A stretch of 40,123 nt of DNA, from assembly GCA_017395085.1 (NCBI GenBank), contig JAFPWF010000033.1:1-40123 (forward strand). Reading direction: 5' to 3'. Source of the stretch: Oscillospiraceae bacterium. GTDB taxonomy: Bacteria; Bacillota; Clostridia; Oscillospirales; Oscillospiraceae. Numbering within the stretch: position 1 is the first letter of the stretch; each line of letters starts with the position of its first letter. The notes under the pieces are model-generated. The model made no database searches, had not been told where the DNA came from, and worked only from the letters and a program-made list of their open reading frames with translations. Positions 6,486-16,700 of the stretch are shown one piece after another. A program made the translations under genes and the position numbers.

Positions 6486-7919
6486 TCAGCGGCTTTCGAT
6501 GTCGCGATCTTTGCGCGGCGGCGAAATGTTTTTCTGCTCGCTGAGAATTTCATCGACGATTCTTTTGCACACGACAAGTTCGTGCTGCTCGTCTTTGATT
6601 CCGTGGAGTTCCCGATACCAGGTATCTTTTTTGCCGGCGAGCTGCTGATACTCCGCAGATAGTTCTTTCACGGACGGAAGCTTGCTCAAGCCGGTTTCGT
6701 CGAAAAATCGCTTCGCCGCCTTATGCGCTTCGATCTCGTCGGTGTGTGCGGTGTAGAACTTTTTTGCGTAGCCTTTGGCGCGGTATTGGGAATAAACCGG
6801 TTTGGTTTTCGAGTAGTTTATCAGCTGCGTTTTCAGTCGGCTGATCTCCTTCATCCGCGTTTCGGCGTCGCGGATCTGACTGCGAAGTTCGGAAACTTTT
6901 TGTGAGGAATCGGATGCTTTCGCGGACAATTCGTTGTAGTCTACAAGTCCGTGTTCCTTCAAATACAACATCGCCCGCGCCATCTGCGTGAGATTAAAAT
7001 GCTTCGCCCAGTTTGCGTAGCCCGGACCTTTTCCTGCGTCGAGCGCCGCTTGGATGTCGATCAAAAGACTTGGGGCTTTTGGCGCGGGAACGGTTCGTTT
7101 CTTTTTCGAAATATGCGGCGGCAATCGCCCCTCAATGATTGCGCGGATCTCGTCCTCGGTATAACCTTTCCCGAGCGAGTTCATCCGTATATTTTTCTTG
7201 AAATTCGGATGCGACAGCGTGATGTGCGCGCCGATTTTTATTGTGAAGCCGGCACGCTGCAACCGCGACAAAAAATCCGAAAAGTCAGTCGGCTTTTCAG
7301 ATAAGATTTCGTCGATCGCTTCACGAACGAAGCTGCGGTTTGTCGGCTTGTGCGCTTCATCGCCAAGCCATTTGTTGTATGAAATTGTGGATTTGCGCTT
7401 TGGCTTGTCAACTACGGAGAGTCCGTGTTCAAGACAAATAATGTCACTGAGAATACGAACGGCTCTACCGCTTTTTCGGAAGTCACGGAACTTCTGAGTA
7501 CAATCAAGCGTCGTCGAATTCCAAATGATATGGTTGTGAATATGCTTCTTGTCCGTGTGCGTTGCGACGAGAAAGGCGTGACGCCCTTTCAGAAATCTGG
7601 AAGCAAATTCGTAGCCGATCTTGTTTGCCTCTTCCGGTGTAACCTCTCCCGGCTTGAAGGATTGCCGCACCTGATATGCAAGTACGTCGTGCTGCTTTCC
7701 GGACTTGTAATGCGGATCGCGTCCGGTGATTTCCGCATAGATTCTTTTGGAATAGGTAAACTCCGCGTCAGCAAGACCGGGACTGCACTCGAAAGAAGAA
7801 ACGTATTCATAGTTTTCTGTCTTTTCCGGGTTGATCGCGTAGGACGTTCGCTCATACAAACATTGCGCGACGGTCTTTCCTTTGTTTTGGTGCAAAGGAA
7901 TGATTCTCGTTGTTGCCAT
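6486..7919 (-). CDS. Conjugative relaxase, MOBP type (Tn1549-like)
   Basis: This 477-residue protein is the relaxase that nicks oriT and leads the transferred strand. The N-terminal domain shows a putative catalytic Tyr27 in SYAINPEKT and the metal-binding triad region HTDKKHIHNH at 121-130 (His121, His126, His128, His130). The middle (about 285-330) has an SLLIDIQAALDAGKGPGY stretch common to this relaxase group, and the C-terminal third is helical and charged. An AAAGGAGA site lies before 7919. It follows mobC and the SLH gene on the same strand. The hairpin at 7946-7975 may lower its expression relative to mobC. The family call is firm. The exact MOBP subgroup is from memory of related elements. 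Confidence 0.93.
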   Translation of the reverse strand: MATTRIIPLHQNKGKTVAQCLYERTSYAINPEKTENYEYVSSFECSPGLADAEFTYSKRIYAEITGRDPHYKSGKQHDVLAYQVRQSFKPGEVTPEEANKIGYEFASRFLKGRHAFLVATHTDKKHIHNHIIWNSTTLDCTQKFRDFRKSGRAVRILSDIICLEHGLSVVDKPKRKSTISYNKWLGDEAHKPTNRSFVREAIDEILSEKPTDFSDFLSRLQRAGFTIKIGAHITLSHPNFKKNIRMNSLGKGYTEDEIRAIIEGRLPPHISKKKRTVPAPKAPSLLIDIQAALDAGKGPGYANWAKHFNLTQMARAMLYLKEHGLVDYNELSAKASDSSQKVSELRSQIRDAETRMKEISRLKTQLINYSKTKPVYSQYRAKGYAKKFYTAHTDEIEAHKAAKRFFDETGLSKLPSVKELSAEYQQLAGKKDTWYRELHGIKDEQHELVVCKRIVDEILSEQKNISPPRKDRDIESR

Positions 7920-7945
7920 TCAAAGCAATCTCCTTTAACAAAGAA

Positions 7946-7975
7946 TCAAGCCGATGGAAAGAACCATCGGCTTGA
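7946..7975 (-). terminator. 12-bp perfect hairpin between SLH gene and relaxase gene
   Basis: Bases 7946-7957 pair exactly with 7964-7975, with a 6-base loop. On the minus strand the stem is followed by ATTCTTTGTT, a weak T-rich tail. It lies in the 73-bp gap between the SLH stop and the relaxase start, so it may be an attenuating terminator or a 3'-end stabiliser inside the operon. Confidence 0.6.
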
Positions 7976-7992
7976 AATCGTAAATGTAATTG

Positions 7993-8916
7993 TCAGCCGT
8001 ACATCACCCAAATGATGTATCCACCTTCGCCGTCTTCCTCGATCAGAATGTTGCAACGGTATCCTGCGATGCTATTGCCGTAGCCGATCAGATTATCGGC
8101 AGTTACCTGCACGTTCTCTGCCACGAGGCGGCGTCCGTCCTCCATAGAACGGATGAGAACCCTGCCGCCGGGATAGTAGCTGGAATTGTCCAGCATCATT
8201 GTCGTGTCGATCGTGAAGCCGAGAGAGACGGCGTATTCGCGTCCGTATGCTTCCAGCGCAGCAAGATCGATCGTTTCTTTGTCGCTGCTGCAGAGATAGC
8301 GCGTCAGGATCGCAGCGATCTGTGCGCGGCTTGCGGACGTTTCCGGCAGGAGAAAGACCTGCCCGTTAATCAGACTGCCGGTGATGTATCCTTCCCGGAC
8401 AGCCCACTGCATTGCAGCGACAGCCCACGCGCTGACGCTGCCGACGTCGGGGTAGGAGGACGCCCATCCACTCGCTGACACAGATGCGCCCTTGTACGCT
8501 GTATATCGGCATAGAATCGTGGCGAGCTGCTGGCGGGTAATGCTGTCCTGCGGGCCGAATTTCCCGTTGCCGTAGCCGTTTACGATGCCTTCCTGCGCCG
8601 CCCAGGCAACGGCGTCGGCGTACCATTCGTCAGCGGGGACATCCGTAAAAGCATCAGTGCTTTCAACGTCCGGAGATCCTTCCAAGCGATACAGAATGGT
8701 GACGATCATCGCGCGGGTGGTATCGGCATTCGGGGAAAACTCTGTATTGGAAGTGCCGACCATAATCCCTTTCTCGTAGGCATACAGGACGCCTTGCTCG
8801 TACCAGCTTCCGGGAACGACGTCCGAAAACGGATGCAGTGATGTCGCTCCGACAGATGCGGCGCAGCAGGCCGCAATAAGCGCGGCGCAAAGCAGGATGC
8901 TGATTGCTTTTTTCAT
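7993..8916 (-). CDS. Exported SLH-domain protein with unknown C-terminal domain
   Basis: This 307-residue protein starts with a signal peptide (KK, then a hydrophobic stretch to about residue 25). Three S-layer homology domains follow at about 28-80, 88-141 and 153-208, each with the FSDV/FTDVP...W opening and a TRAMIVTILYR-like ending. SLH domains bind pyruvylated secondary cell-wall polymers, so it should sit on the cell surface. The last 95 residues are unrecognised. Its ATG overlaps the mobC stop (ATGA), with AAAGGAGG upstream, so translation is coupled to mobC. A wall-anchored protein between mobC and the relaxase gene is unusual. It may aid cell-cell contact or surface exclusion, which is inference. 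Confidence 0.88.
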   Translation of the reverse strand: MKKAISILLCAALIAACCAASVGATSLHPFSDVVPGSWYEQGVLYAYEKGIMVGTSNTEFSPNADTTRAMIVTILYRLEGSPDVESTDAFTDVPADEWYADAVAWAAQEGIVNGYGNGKFGPQDSITRQQLATILCRYTAYKGASVSASGWASSYPDVGSVSAWAVAAMQWAVREGYITGSLINGQVFLLPETSASRAQIAAILTRYLCSSDKETIDLAALEAYGREYAVSLGFTIDTTMMLDNSSYYPGGRVLIRSMEDGRRLVAENVQVTADNLIGYGNSIAGYRCNILIEEDGEGGYIIWVMYG

Positions 8917-9419
8917 AACGAGACCTCCTTTGTCCTTTCGGTGGGCAACCGACTCGCTTTAGAATCGGTTGCCCGTTTTTGTGAAAATGATGTTGTGTCC
9001 GGGCTTTCTGATACCATCATAAACGATGTTCTGAGAACTCGCAAGGATGGCATTTGCTTGATTTTGTTGACTCTTTCAACAAGTTTACGCAGGTGTTCTT
9101 CAATTTCCTTTTGCCCGGAAAGTAGTTCCTGAAGGTCAACGTCGTAGATTCTGCCGCTTTCATTGATGCGTTTAGCAATCTGATTTGTATTGCTGCAAAG
9201 GCGATGAAACAGGGGTAGAATCTCTTTCATCCCTAAGTCAGAAAGACTGATCGTGTAGCCGTTTATCGCCATACTGCGCAGATATGCGCTCAAGTTCTTG
9301 GCCTTTGCGGCGCTCATTCTCTTGCAAATTCTGGCATATTCTTCTTCTGATACCCAGAAATTCACACGGATATTTCTGGGGAAATTTTGAAAACGCTCGG
9401 GGCGATAGCCGTCATTCAA
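8913..9419 (-). CDS. mobC: MobC-type relaxosome accessory protein
   Basis: This 168-residue protein has a ribbon-helix-helix-like N-terminus (NIRVNFWVSEEEYARI, about 16-31). A MobC core follows, with LSAYLRSMAINGY near 43-55 and an LCSNTNQIAKRINESG segment near 74-89. A coiled region lies at about 100-125. MobC proteins bind oriT and help the relaxase melt the nick region. It overlaps DUF3848/DUF3849 by 4 bp upstream and the SLH gene by 4 bp downstream, placing all three in one coupled operon. Its last 25 codons are written over a perfect inverted repeat, which is odd for coding sequence. Confidence 0.87.
   Translation of the reverse strand: MNDGYRPERFQNFPRNIRVNFWVSEEEYARICKRMSAAKAKNLSAYLRSMAINGYTISLSDLGMKEILPLFHRLCSNTNQIAKRINESGRIYDVDLQELLSGQKEIEEHLRKLVERVNKIKQMPSLRVLRTSFMMVSESPDTTSFSQKRATDSKASRLPTERTKEVSL
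8943..8974. repeat. 10-bp inverted repeat inside the 3' end of mobC
   Basis: GGGCAACCGA (8943-8952) and TCGGTTGCCC (8965-8974) are exact inverted repeats with a 12-base loop. On the plus strand a GTTTTTG run follows, giving a terminator shape against the direction of mobC. It may stop antisense transcription, or serve as a protein-binding or oriT-like dyad. Confidence 0.6.
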
Positions 9420-10228
9420 AGCACATTCTCCTGTTTCCGTGTATGGGACGCGGGTTGCTGTTTCCGTACTTCTTCCTGCGCTGTTTTCAGCCGCCCAAGA
9501 AGCGACGTTTTCGCTTGGCTCTCTTTTTCAATCCGTCTGACTTGATTGGCAAAGAGATCGATCAGTCCGGGATGACTTCTCCCGATCAGGAAGGAAAACC
9601 TGTCGTCCTCAGTCCCTTCGTCGAAAGAAACCGTCTGCGCCCACGATTTGTTTTCTGCGGAGATCCTCTCGTCCCAATGCTTCATTTGAATTGTACTTGC
9701 AAGAACGTACATCGTTCGTTCCGAACCGAACAGTTTGAGAATCCTTCTCGCGCCGTCTTCCTCCAAGCGGTTGTCCCGGTAGCTCTCGCTGATGGCCTCC
9801 TCAATGGCAGACTTACACGCCATATTGGCGCGAAGCGATTCCCGATACGTATCCAGTTCTTCGTGTTCTGCCGCATAGGCCGCGCTGTGAGGATATACGG
9901 GCGGCTGGAGATCGCGTATCGTATCATCTGCTCTTTGACAAATGCAATCTCGGATATTGTCCATATGATCGGTCTCGGTTTTTTCAAAGGCGGTGAAGAC
10001 GTCCGAAAGCGGTGACGGCGAGGAAAGAAGCGCTGCCGCTTGATTGGCGGATATGCTGAAATACTCCAGTGCAATCAGAATATCCTCGCGGACGGTATAT
10101 TCGTAGGCGTGATTCAGGACTTCCGCAGGATTTTGAGACAATAGCCAATCGCGGTATTGCTCCTGCTCTGCAAACATCTTCTTGTAAAGCGCGGTATTCA
10201 GTTTTTCTTGCAGTTCCTCGTCAGTCAT
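9416..10228 (-). CDS. DUF3848-DUF3849 fusion protein
   Basis: This 270-residue protein carries two ICE-associated domains of unknown function. Residues 1-85 match the DUF3848 pattern (LLSQNPAEVLNHAYEYTVREDI, then ALLSSPSPLSDVF). Residues about 110-200 match DUF3849 (VYPHSAAYAAEHEELDTYR, then YVLASTIQMKHWDERISAENKSWA). In related elements these may be separate genes. The C-terminal tail carries the shared SLLGRL motif (242-247). It overlaps DUF3846 upstream and mobC downstream by 4 bp each, so it belongs to the mobilisation operon. No biochemical role is known to me. Confidence 0.82.
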   Translation of the reverse strand: MTDEELQEKLNTALYKKMFAEQEQYRDWLLSQNPAEVLNHAYEYTVREDILIALEYFSISANQAAALLSSPSPLSDVFTAFEKTETDHMDNIRDCICQRADDTIRDLQPPVYPHSAAYAAEHEELDTYRESLRANMACKSAIEEAISESYRDNRLEEDGARRILKLFGSERTMYVLASTIQMKHWDERISAENKSWAQTVSFDEGTEDDRFSFLIGRSHPGLIDLFANQVRRIEKESQAKTSLLGRLKTAQEEVRKQQPASHTRKQENVL

Positions 10229-10722
10229 TCCAAAGACGTCTCCTTTCCCTTTGCACTGACCTTGTGCGGTTGCGCGGCGTTAGCGGCGGCTTTGTAATCG
10301 TTGAGTTTTCCAAGCAGCGATTCGCGCTTTGGGGGTTCCGGCTCGATCGGCAGGACAACCAGTTTACCGTTCAAGCGGAGAAATTGCTCGGGATACTTGA
10401 ACTTCTCGGAAAACTGCTTGATCTGTTTTTCGGACAGACCGGTGAAATCTTCCTCACCCAGCCCGACAATCAGGAAGGTGCCAGCGAGGATGTCATATAC
10501 CTCTCCGGTTTCGTCCCGAAGGGCTCTGTTCAGAGGAAGTCCGGTGAGTTTGCCTTCTTCGTTGCAGACGATGGCGACCGGCTCCTCAAACGGGTAAACT
10601 GCTTCAATATAACCGCCGACTTCGCTTTGCAGAGATTCCAAGCCTGTGGCGATCTCTTTTGCCTGGGGAACTTCCCCCGGCGCGACGACAAGGACGGTCA
10701 TCGTTTTCTTTTCATTTTCCAT
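10225..10722 (-). CDS. DUF3846-domain protein
   Basis: This 165-residue protein matches DUF3846: a VLVVAPGEVPQAKEI opening, GGYIEAVYPFEEPVAIVCNEEGKL near 36-59, LPLNRAL at about 62-68, and DILAGTFLIVGLGEEDF near 78-93. The family is common in Firmicutes conjugative elements and its function is unknown. The C-terminal tail contains SLLGKL (135-140), shared with several neighbours. Its ATG overlaps the stop of the large methylase-helicase by 1 bp and its stop overlaps the next gene, so it is translationally coupled in a long operon. Confidence 0.82.
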   Translation of the reverse strand: MENEKKTMTVLVVAPGEVPQAKEIATGLESLQSEVGGYIEAVYPFEEPVAIVCNEEGKLTGLPLNRALRDETGEVYDILAGTFLIVGLGEEDFTGLSEKQIKQFSEKFKYPEQFLRLNGKLVVLPIEPEPPKRESLLGKLNDYKAAANAAQPHKVSAKGKETSLE

Positions 10723-13700
10723 CAGCGTTCAGTCTCCTGACTAAAAGATTTTTGCGGTCTGTTTTCGCCTTCCTCCTGCACTGCTTCTTTCGCCTGACGC
10801 AGTTTCTCCATCAGCGGAACACCGTCCCTGGACGGCGCTTGCTCGCCGTCGTCCGCAAGCTGCTCGGACGGTGCTTTGTCGTCGATGTCAAGTTCCGCGT
10901 TCAACTGCGCGAGACGGGCGGATTTTGTGCGGAGTTCTTCTTCCTGCGGGAAGGGCTTGCCGAGTTCGGCTTTGGCGGCTTCGATTTGCTTGTAGACGTT
11001 TTCAAGTTGCGCCTGCACGGTCTTCATACGATCCGGCATCGCGTTGAGTACGTTGTCAATACGGGTCAGATTGCCTCTGGCGTCTTTGCCGAGCGTAACG
11101 CGGTGAGCAAGCTCGCCCTTGAGCGTCAGCACGTATTCGCGCCCGAAGTCCTCCAGTGTCAGATACATCTTGAAGCCGCGGTAGGTGCCGACCGGCAGCG
11201 GCTCCAATCCGTGCGCGTCCTTCATTGCCGACAGGAGGGCGTTGCCCGCCGCTTCCTTGTCGTTGAAGAACGCGCTGCGGACGGCCATTCCTGCAAAGCC
11301 GTCTGTCGGATGCGGATGTGCGGATAGCGTCTTCATATCCGCCTGGTAGCCCGCAATAATGCCGGTGAAGCGTTCCACCTGTTCGGGGAAGGTCTTGAGC
11401 AGATTGTCCTCCAAGCGGTACTGCTGGCTGTTGTGGCTTGCCTTCATCAGCTTGAGTTTTGCGACATCGATGTCCAGGTCCATCTTCTCCTTGATGCGCT
11501 CGTCACCGGCGCACAACGCCTTGATTTCGGCGTAGGACAGCGCGGTTTCGTCCACGTCTTCGCAAGACCGGACGGGAGATTTGGAGGTCATGATCTGGGA
11601 GATAAACTTCTGCTTGTTTTCGAGCGTCTGCCACAGATAGGCGTCAAAGGTCGCCTCGGTCACATAGCGGTAGATATGGACCTGCGGGTTTCGGTTGCCC
11701 TGACGGACGATACGACCGGAACGCTGTTCCAGATCGCCCGGCCGCCACGGCGCGTCCAGATCGTGCAGAGCAATCAGCCGATCCTGTACGTTCATACCAG
11801 CGCCCATCTTGAAGGTGCTTCCGAGCAGGACACGCACCTGTCCGGCACGCACTTTGGCAAAGAGTTCCGCTTTGCGGTTGTCGGTGTTCGCTTCGTGGAT
11901 GAACGCGATCTGTTCCCTCGGAACGCCGCGTGCAACCAGTTTCTCCCGGATGTCGTCGTAGACGCAAAACGCCTGCTCCTGCGGTTCTTCCTCAAGGACA
12001 GACTCCAGCGCGTGAAGCTCGCTGCTTTCCGGTGAGGCCTTTACGGTACTGCTCTGCGACGGCTTGCCGGATGGCGTGGACAGGTCGCAGAAGATCAACT
12101 GCGTCAGTTTCTGCGGCTCGCCCTCCTGCCAAATGCGGAACACATTGTCCACGCATTGATTGACTTTGCTCTGCGGATCGTCCGGCAGGTCGGGATTGAT
12201 AATGCGCTGGTCAAGCCCGAGCTTTCTGCCGTCAGACGTGATTTTCAGCATATTGTCCTCAGTCGGTGCAACGACGCCGGCGTGGACTCTGGAGGCGCGC
12301 TTGGAAAGCTGCTGTACCATTTCCTGCTGGACTTCCGTCGGCTGGGCGACGACGTTGTGATAAATCGCTTCCGGCACCGGCAGGTTAAGCTGATCGGAGG
12401 TTTTGATATCTGCTACCTGCTTGAACAGCGCCATCAATTCGGGGAGATTGAAGAACTTGGAGAAGCGCGTTCTGGCGCGGTAGCCCGTGCCTTCCGGCGC
12501 AAGCTCGATCGCGGTTGCGGTTTCGCCGAACGTGGACGCCCAACAGTCAAAATGCGACAGACCGCAGTAACGAAGCGTATCGTGCTGCAAATAGCGCATC
12601 ATCGTGTAGAGTTCCGTCATAGAGTTCGACACCGGCGTGCCGGTCGCGAACACAACGCCCTTGCCTCCGGTGATCTCATCCAGATAGCGGCATTTCAGCA
12701 GCATATCCGAGGACTTCTGCGCGTCGGTCGTGGAAAGACCGGCGACGTTCCGCATTTTGGTATAGAGGAACAGGTTTTTGTAGTTGTGCGCTTCATCTAC
12801 GTATAGGCGGTCAACGCCCAGTTCTTCAAAGGTGACGACGTCGTCCTTGCGCTTTGTATCCTGGAGTTTTTTCAGCTTGATCTCCAACGATTTCTTGGTT
12901 TTCTCCAACTGCTTGATCGTGAACCGTTCGGCACGGCTGGCTTTCAGTTCCACGATGCCTTCCTCGATTTCGTCGATCTGATCCTGCAAAAGCCGTTCCT
13001 GCCGCGCCTGGGATACGGGGATTCGTTCAAACTGCGAATGCCCGATGATGACCGCGTCATAATTGCCGGTGGCAATGCGAGCGCAGAACTTCTTGCGGTT
13101 GCGCGGCTCAAAGTCTTTCTTCTTCGCCACGAGGATATTTGCGGAGGGGTACAGACGCAGGAACTCGGAAGCCCATTGTTCGGTCAGATGATTGGGAACG
13201 GCAAACAGCGGCTTCTGGCATAGACCGAGGCGTTTGTATTCCATTGCCGCCGCGACCATTTCAAAGGTCTTGCCTGCGCCGACCTCGTGAGCAAGAAGCG
13301 TATTGCCGCCGTAAATAATGTGGGCGACGGCGTTGAGCTGATGCTCCCGCAGTTGGATTTCGGGATTCATCGCGGGAAACGACAAGTGCTGACCGTCGTA
13401 CTCACGCGGGCGGTCGGAATTGAACAGCTCGTTGTATTTCGCAACAAGTTTCTGCCGTCGTTCCGGGTCTTTCCAGATCCAGTCGGCAAAGGCGTCTTTG
13501 ATCATCTGCTGTTTCTGCTGCGCCAGCGTGGTTTCCTTGTTGTTAAGGACGCGCCGCTCTTTGCCGTCTGCATCCTGCACGGTGTCGTAGATCCGCACGT
13601 CGCGGAGGTTGAGGGCGTCCTCTAAAATCTTATAGGCGTTGGCACGCTGCGTGCCGTAAGTCACGTAGGCGTTGACGTCTGCATAGCTGCATTGGGTTTT

Positions 13701-16700
13701 CGCAGAAATCGCCCATTCCGCGGTGAACGGAGAATAGTTGACCTTGCAGCTCCATTGCAGATAGCGCGGCGTCTGGAAGGTTTCGTACATAAACTGCTCG
13801 ATGACGCTCTTGTCGATCCACGTCGCCCCGAGACGCACTTCAATATCCGAAGCGTCCAGATCCTTCGGCTGCGCCTTTCGCAGCGCCTCGACGTTGGGGA
13901 GAAATGCGCTGTCATTCTTTGCCGCTTCTTCGGCAATTCGGAGCTTTTGCCGGACGTTGCCGGACAGGTATTCGTCTGCCGTCTGGTATTCCCGGACGGC
14001 GTCCGTCTGCTCGGGCGGCACTTGGAAGATGACGCCGCGAAGATCGGAAACCAGCTCTTCTTCCGTCTTTCCCGTCAGTGCTTCCATATAGGGAATATCC
14101 ACTTTTGCGTGTTCGGAAATGGACAGCGCCAACGCCTCGGAGGCGGTATCGACCGAGGTGACGACCTCGTGCGGTCGGATGGTGCGCTTGGTGAAGATGT
14201 CCGCTTTCCGTTCCAGTTTCCTGTCCTCGTCCAGTATTTCAAGAGAACAGAGCAAAAAGTAGGAGCTGTCGTCCGAGAATGCCATTTCGTTGGCGCGGCC
14301 GGTGATCAGTCCGTATTTGGCGGTAAAACTGTCGTAGATGCGGTTGAGTTCCACCTGTATCTGCCGGATTTCCTCATCTGAAACGTAGCCGTCCATTTGC
14401 TTCTCTATCAGCTTTTGCAGACAGTTCCGCAGCGCGATCATTCCCTTGACGCGCTCTATGGCGGTCGCGTTCAGATTCGGCTTTACCATCCGCGAATTCT
14501 CGCGGTAATAAACCTCACCGTCAACCAGAGTGTAAGAATAGTTTTTGACGGAAGGATCAGCGGGAATGGAGGTGTCGATTTCTTCGCCTTCTCCGAGATC
14601 GGGGAGTTCTGCTTCTTTGTACGTGCCTTCAATGTGCGTGATCGCCTCGGCAAGCTGATCTTTCAGTTCGACACCCTCCAAAGGAGCGACGGTGAAGTCC
14701 GTTCGCCCGAACTGCGTGCTTTCGGAAGACTGCTGCCCGAGGATCATCTCCGGGTGTTCAAGGAAATAGCTGTTGATAGCATAGCCGTCCTCGTTCTCTG
14801 CAAGATAAATCCAATCCGGCTCGACCGTGATCGGACGGTCGCGCTTTTGGAGGAAGATAATATCCGAAACGACGTCCGTGCCGGCGTTTGCCTTGAAAGC
14901 GTTGTTCGGCAGTCGGATCGCGCCCAAGAGTTCGGCGCGCTGCGCGAGGTATTTCCGAACGGCGGTGTCCTTGCTGTCCAGCGTGTAACGGCTAGTAATG
15001 AACGCGACGATGCCGCCCGGGCGCACCTGATCGAGCGCTTTGGCGAAGAAATAGTTGTGGATGTTGAAGCCGAGCTTGTTGTATGCCGGATCGTTGACCT
15101 GATACTGACCAAACGGCACGTTGCCGATCGCGACGTCAAAGAAATCGGATCGGTCGGTCGTTTCAAACCCCGCAACCGTAATATCTGCTTGGGGATATAG
15201 CTGCTTGGCGATCCGACCGGTCAATCCGTCCAATTCCACGCCGTAGAGTTTGGAGCCGGACATTTCGTTCGGCAGCATACCGAAGAAATTGCCGACGCCC
15301 ATCGACGGCTCCAGAATGTTGCCGCCGGTAAAGCCCATATTGGAAAGCGCCTCGTACACTGCGCGGATCACAGCAGGTGACGTGTAGTGCGCGTTGAGCG
15401 TGGACGCTCTGGCGGAGACGTATTCTTCCGGCGTCAGTGCGGAACGCAGTTCTTTGTATTCCTCTGCCCAGGCGGGTTTGGAATCGTCAAAGGCGTCCGC
15501 CAGTCCACCCCATCCGACAAATCTTGATAGGATTTCCTGTTCTTCCGGCGTCGCCTGCCTGCCTTCCGTCTCCAGTTTGTGCAGAAGGTTGATCGCGTCC
15601 ATATTGGCGCGGAACTTTGCTTTCGCGCCGCCTTCACCGAGGTGGTCGTCCGTGATACGGAAGTTCTGCGCGGGCGGATCTGGCTCTGTCGCCTTGATCG
15701 TCTGAACGACCACGTCGTATGGCAGTCCGGTTTCTTCTGCCGGGTATTCCGCGACAGGCTCCGTGGTGTAGTCCGCTGTCGGCTGCGGATAACGTTCCAG
15801 CAGGCGGGCAAAGTTCTCTTTGCTCTCGGAGCGCGCAACCGGGAACAAAAGGGACGGATCGCGCAGGTGGACGTCGAATATGCCGACGTCTTCAATGACG
15901 AAGGGCTTGCCGTCCTCCAGATAGACCGTATCGCCGGCAGCATAGGGAAAACTGTCCGGCACAGCTTCTTCCACAGCGGGAGCAGGCGTATCCTGCACAA
16001 CGTTCAAACGCCCGTCGTCCAGATAGGCGTCAAACCGCGCGCGGACCATAGCGACAAGGCCGCTCACCTCGGGAAAGTTCGCATAAACGTGGTCGGCATC
16101 TACGTTTTCAATGGTGAAGCGAAGATGATTGCCGCCCGTCAGTCCGTCTACGACGTCGCCGATCTGATAGGTTCGGTTTTCCGGCGTGCGATATACCATC
16201 GCTTCCTGCATCGCGTCGATCTGCTTGCTCGGACCGTTCTGTGTGATCTGCTGTTCTTCGATCTCGCGTCCGATCTTCAGGAAGGTGATTTTATGCGCGT
16301 TGAGGAAGTCCGCCGGGTGATAGCAGACCGGGGACGCAACGACCATTCGCTGTCCTTCATTCAGCTTCGGCGCATCGCCGAAGTCCGTTTCAATGCCGAA
16401 ACTGACCGGCACATAAAAATAGAGCGTGTTTCCACGCTCGCCGATAAAGACGGCTTCATTTTTCGGCGTTTCTTCTTCCGGCGCATTGCCGGGAAACGCG
16501 CGATAGCCGTCTGCGCCGAACTCCGCCTCCCGTTCATTGACGGCTTTTTCTGCTTCGTGGTCGAAAGAGCGCATAGTGTAGGCGCTGCGCTCACCGCCTT
16601 CGACGGGCGTGGGCGAAATTGTAATATTGTGTTTATCACGAAGTCGTTCCGTATATCCTTCCAGTTGGAAAGTGGGAAAGCCGCACATATCCACCTGACC

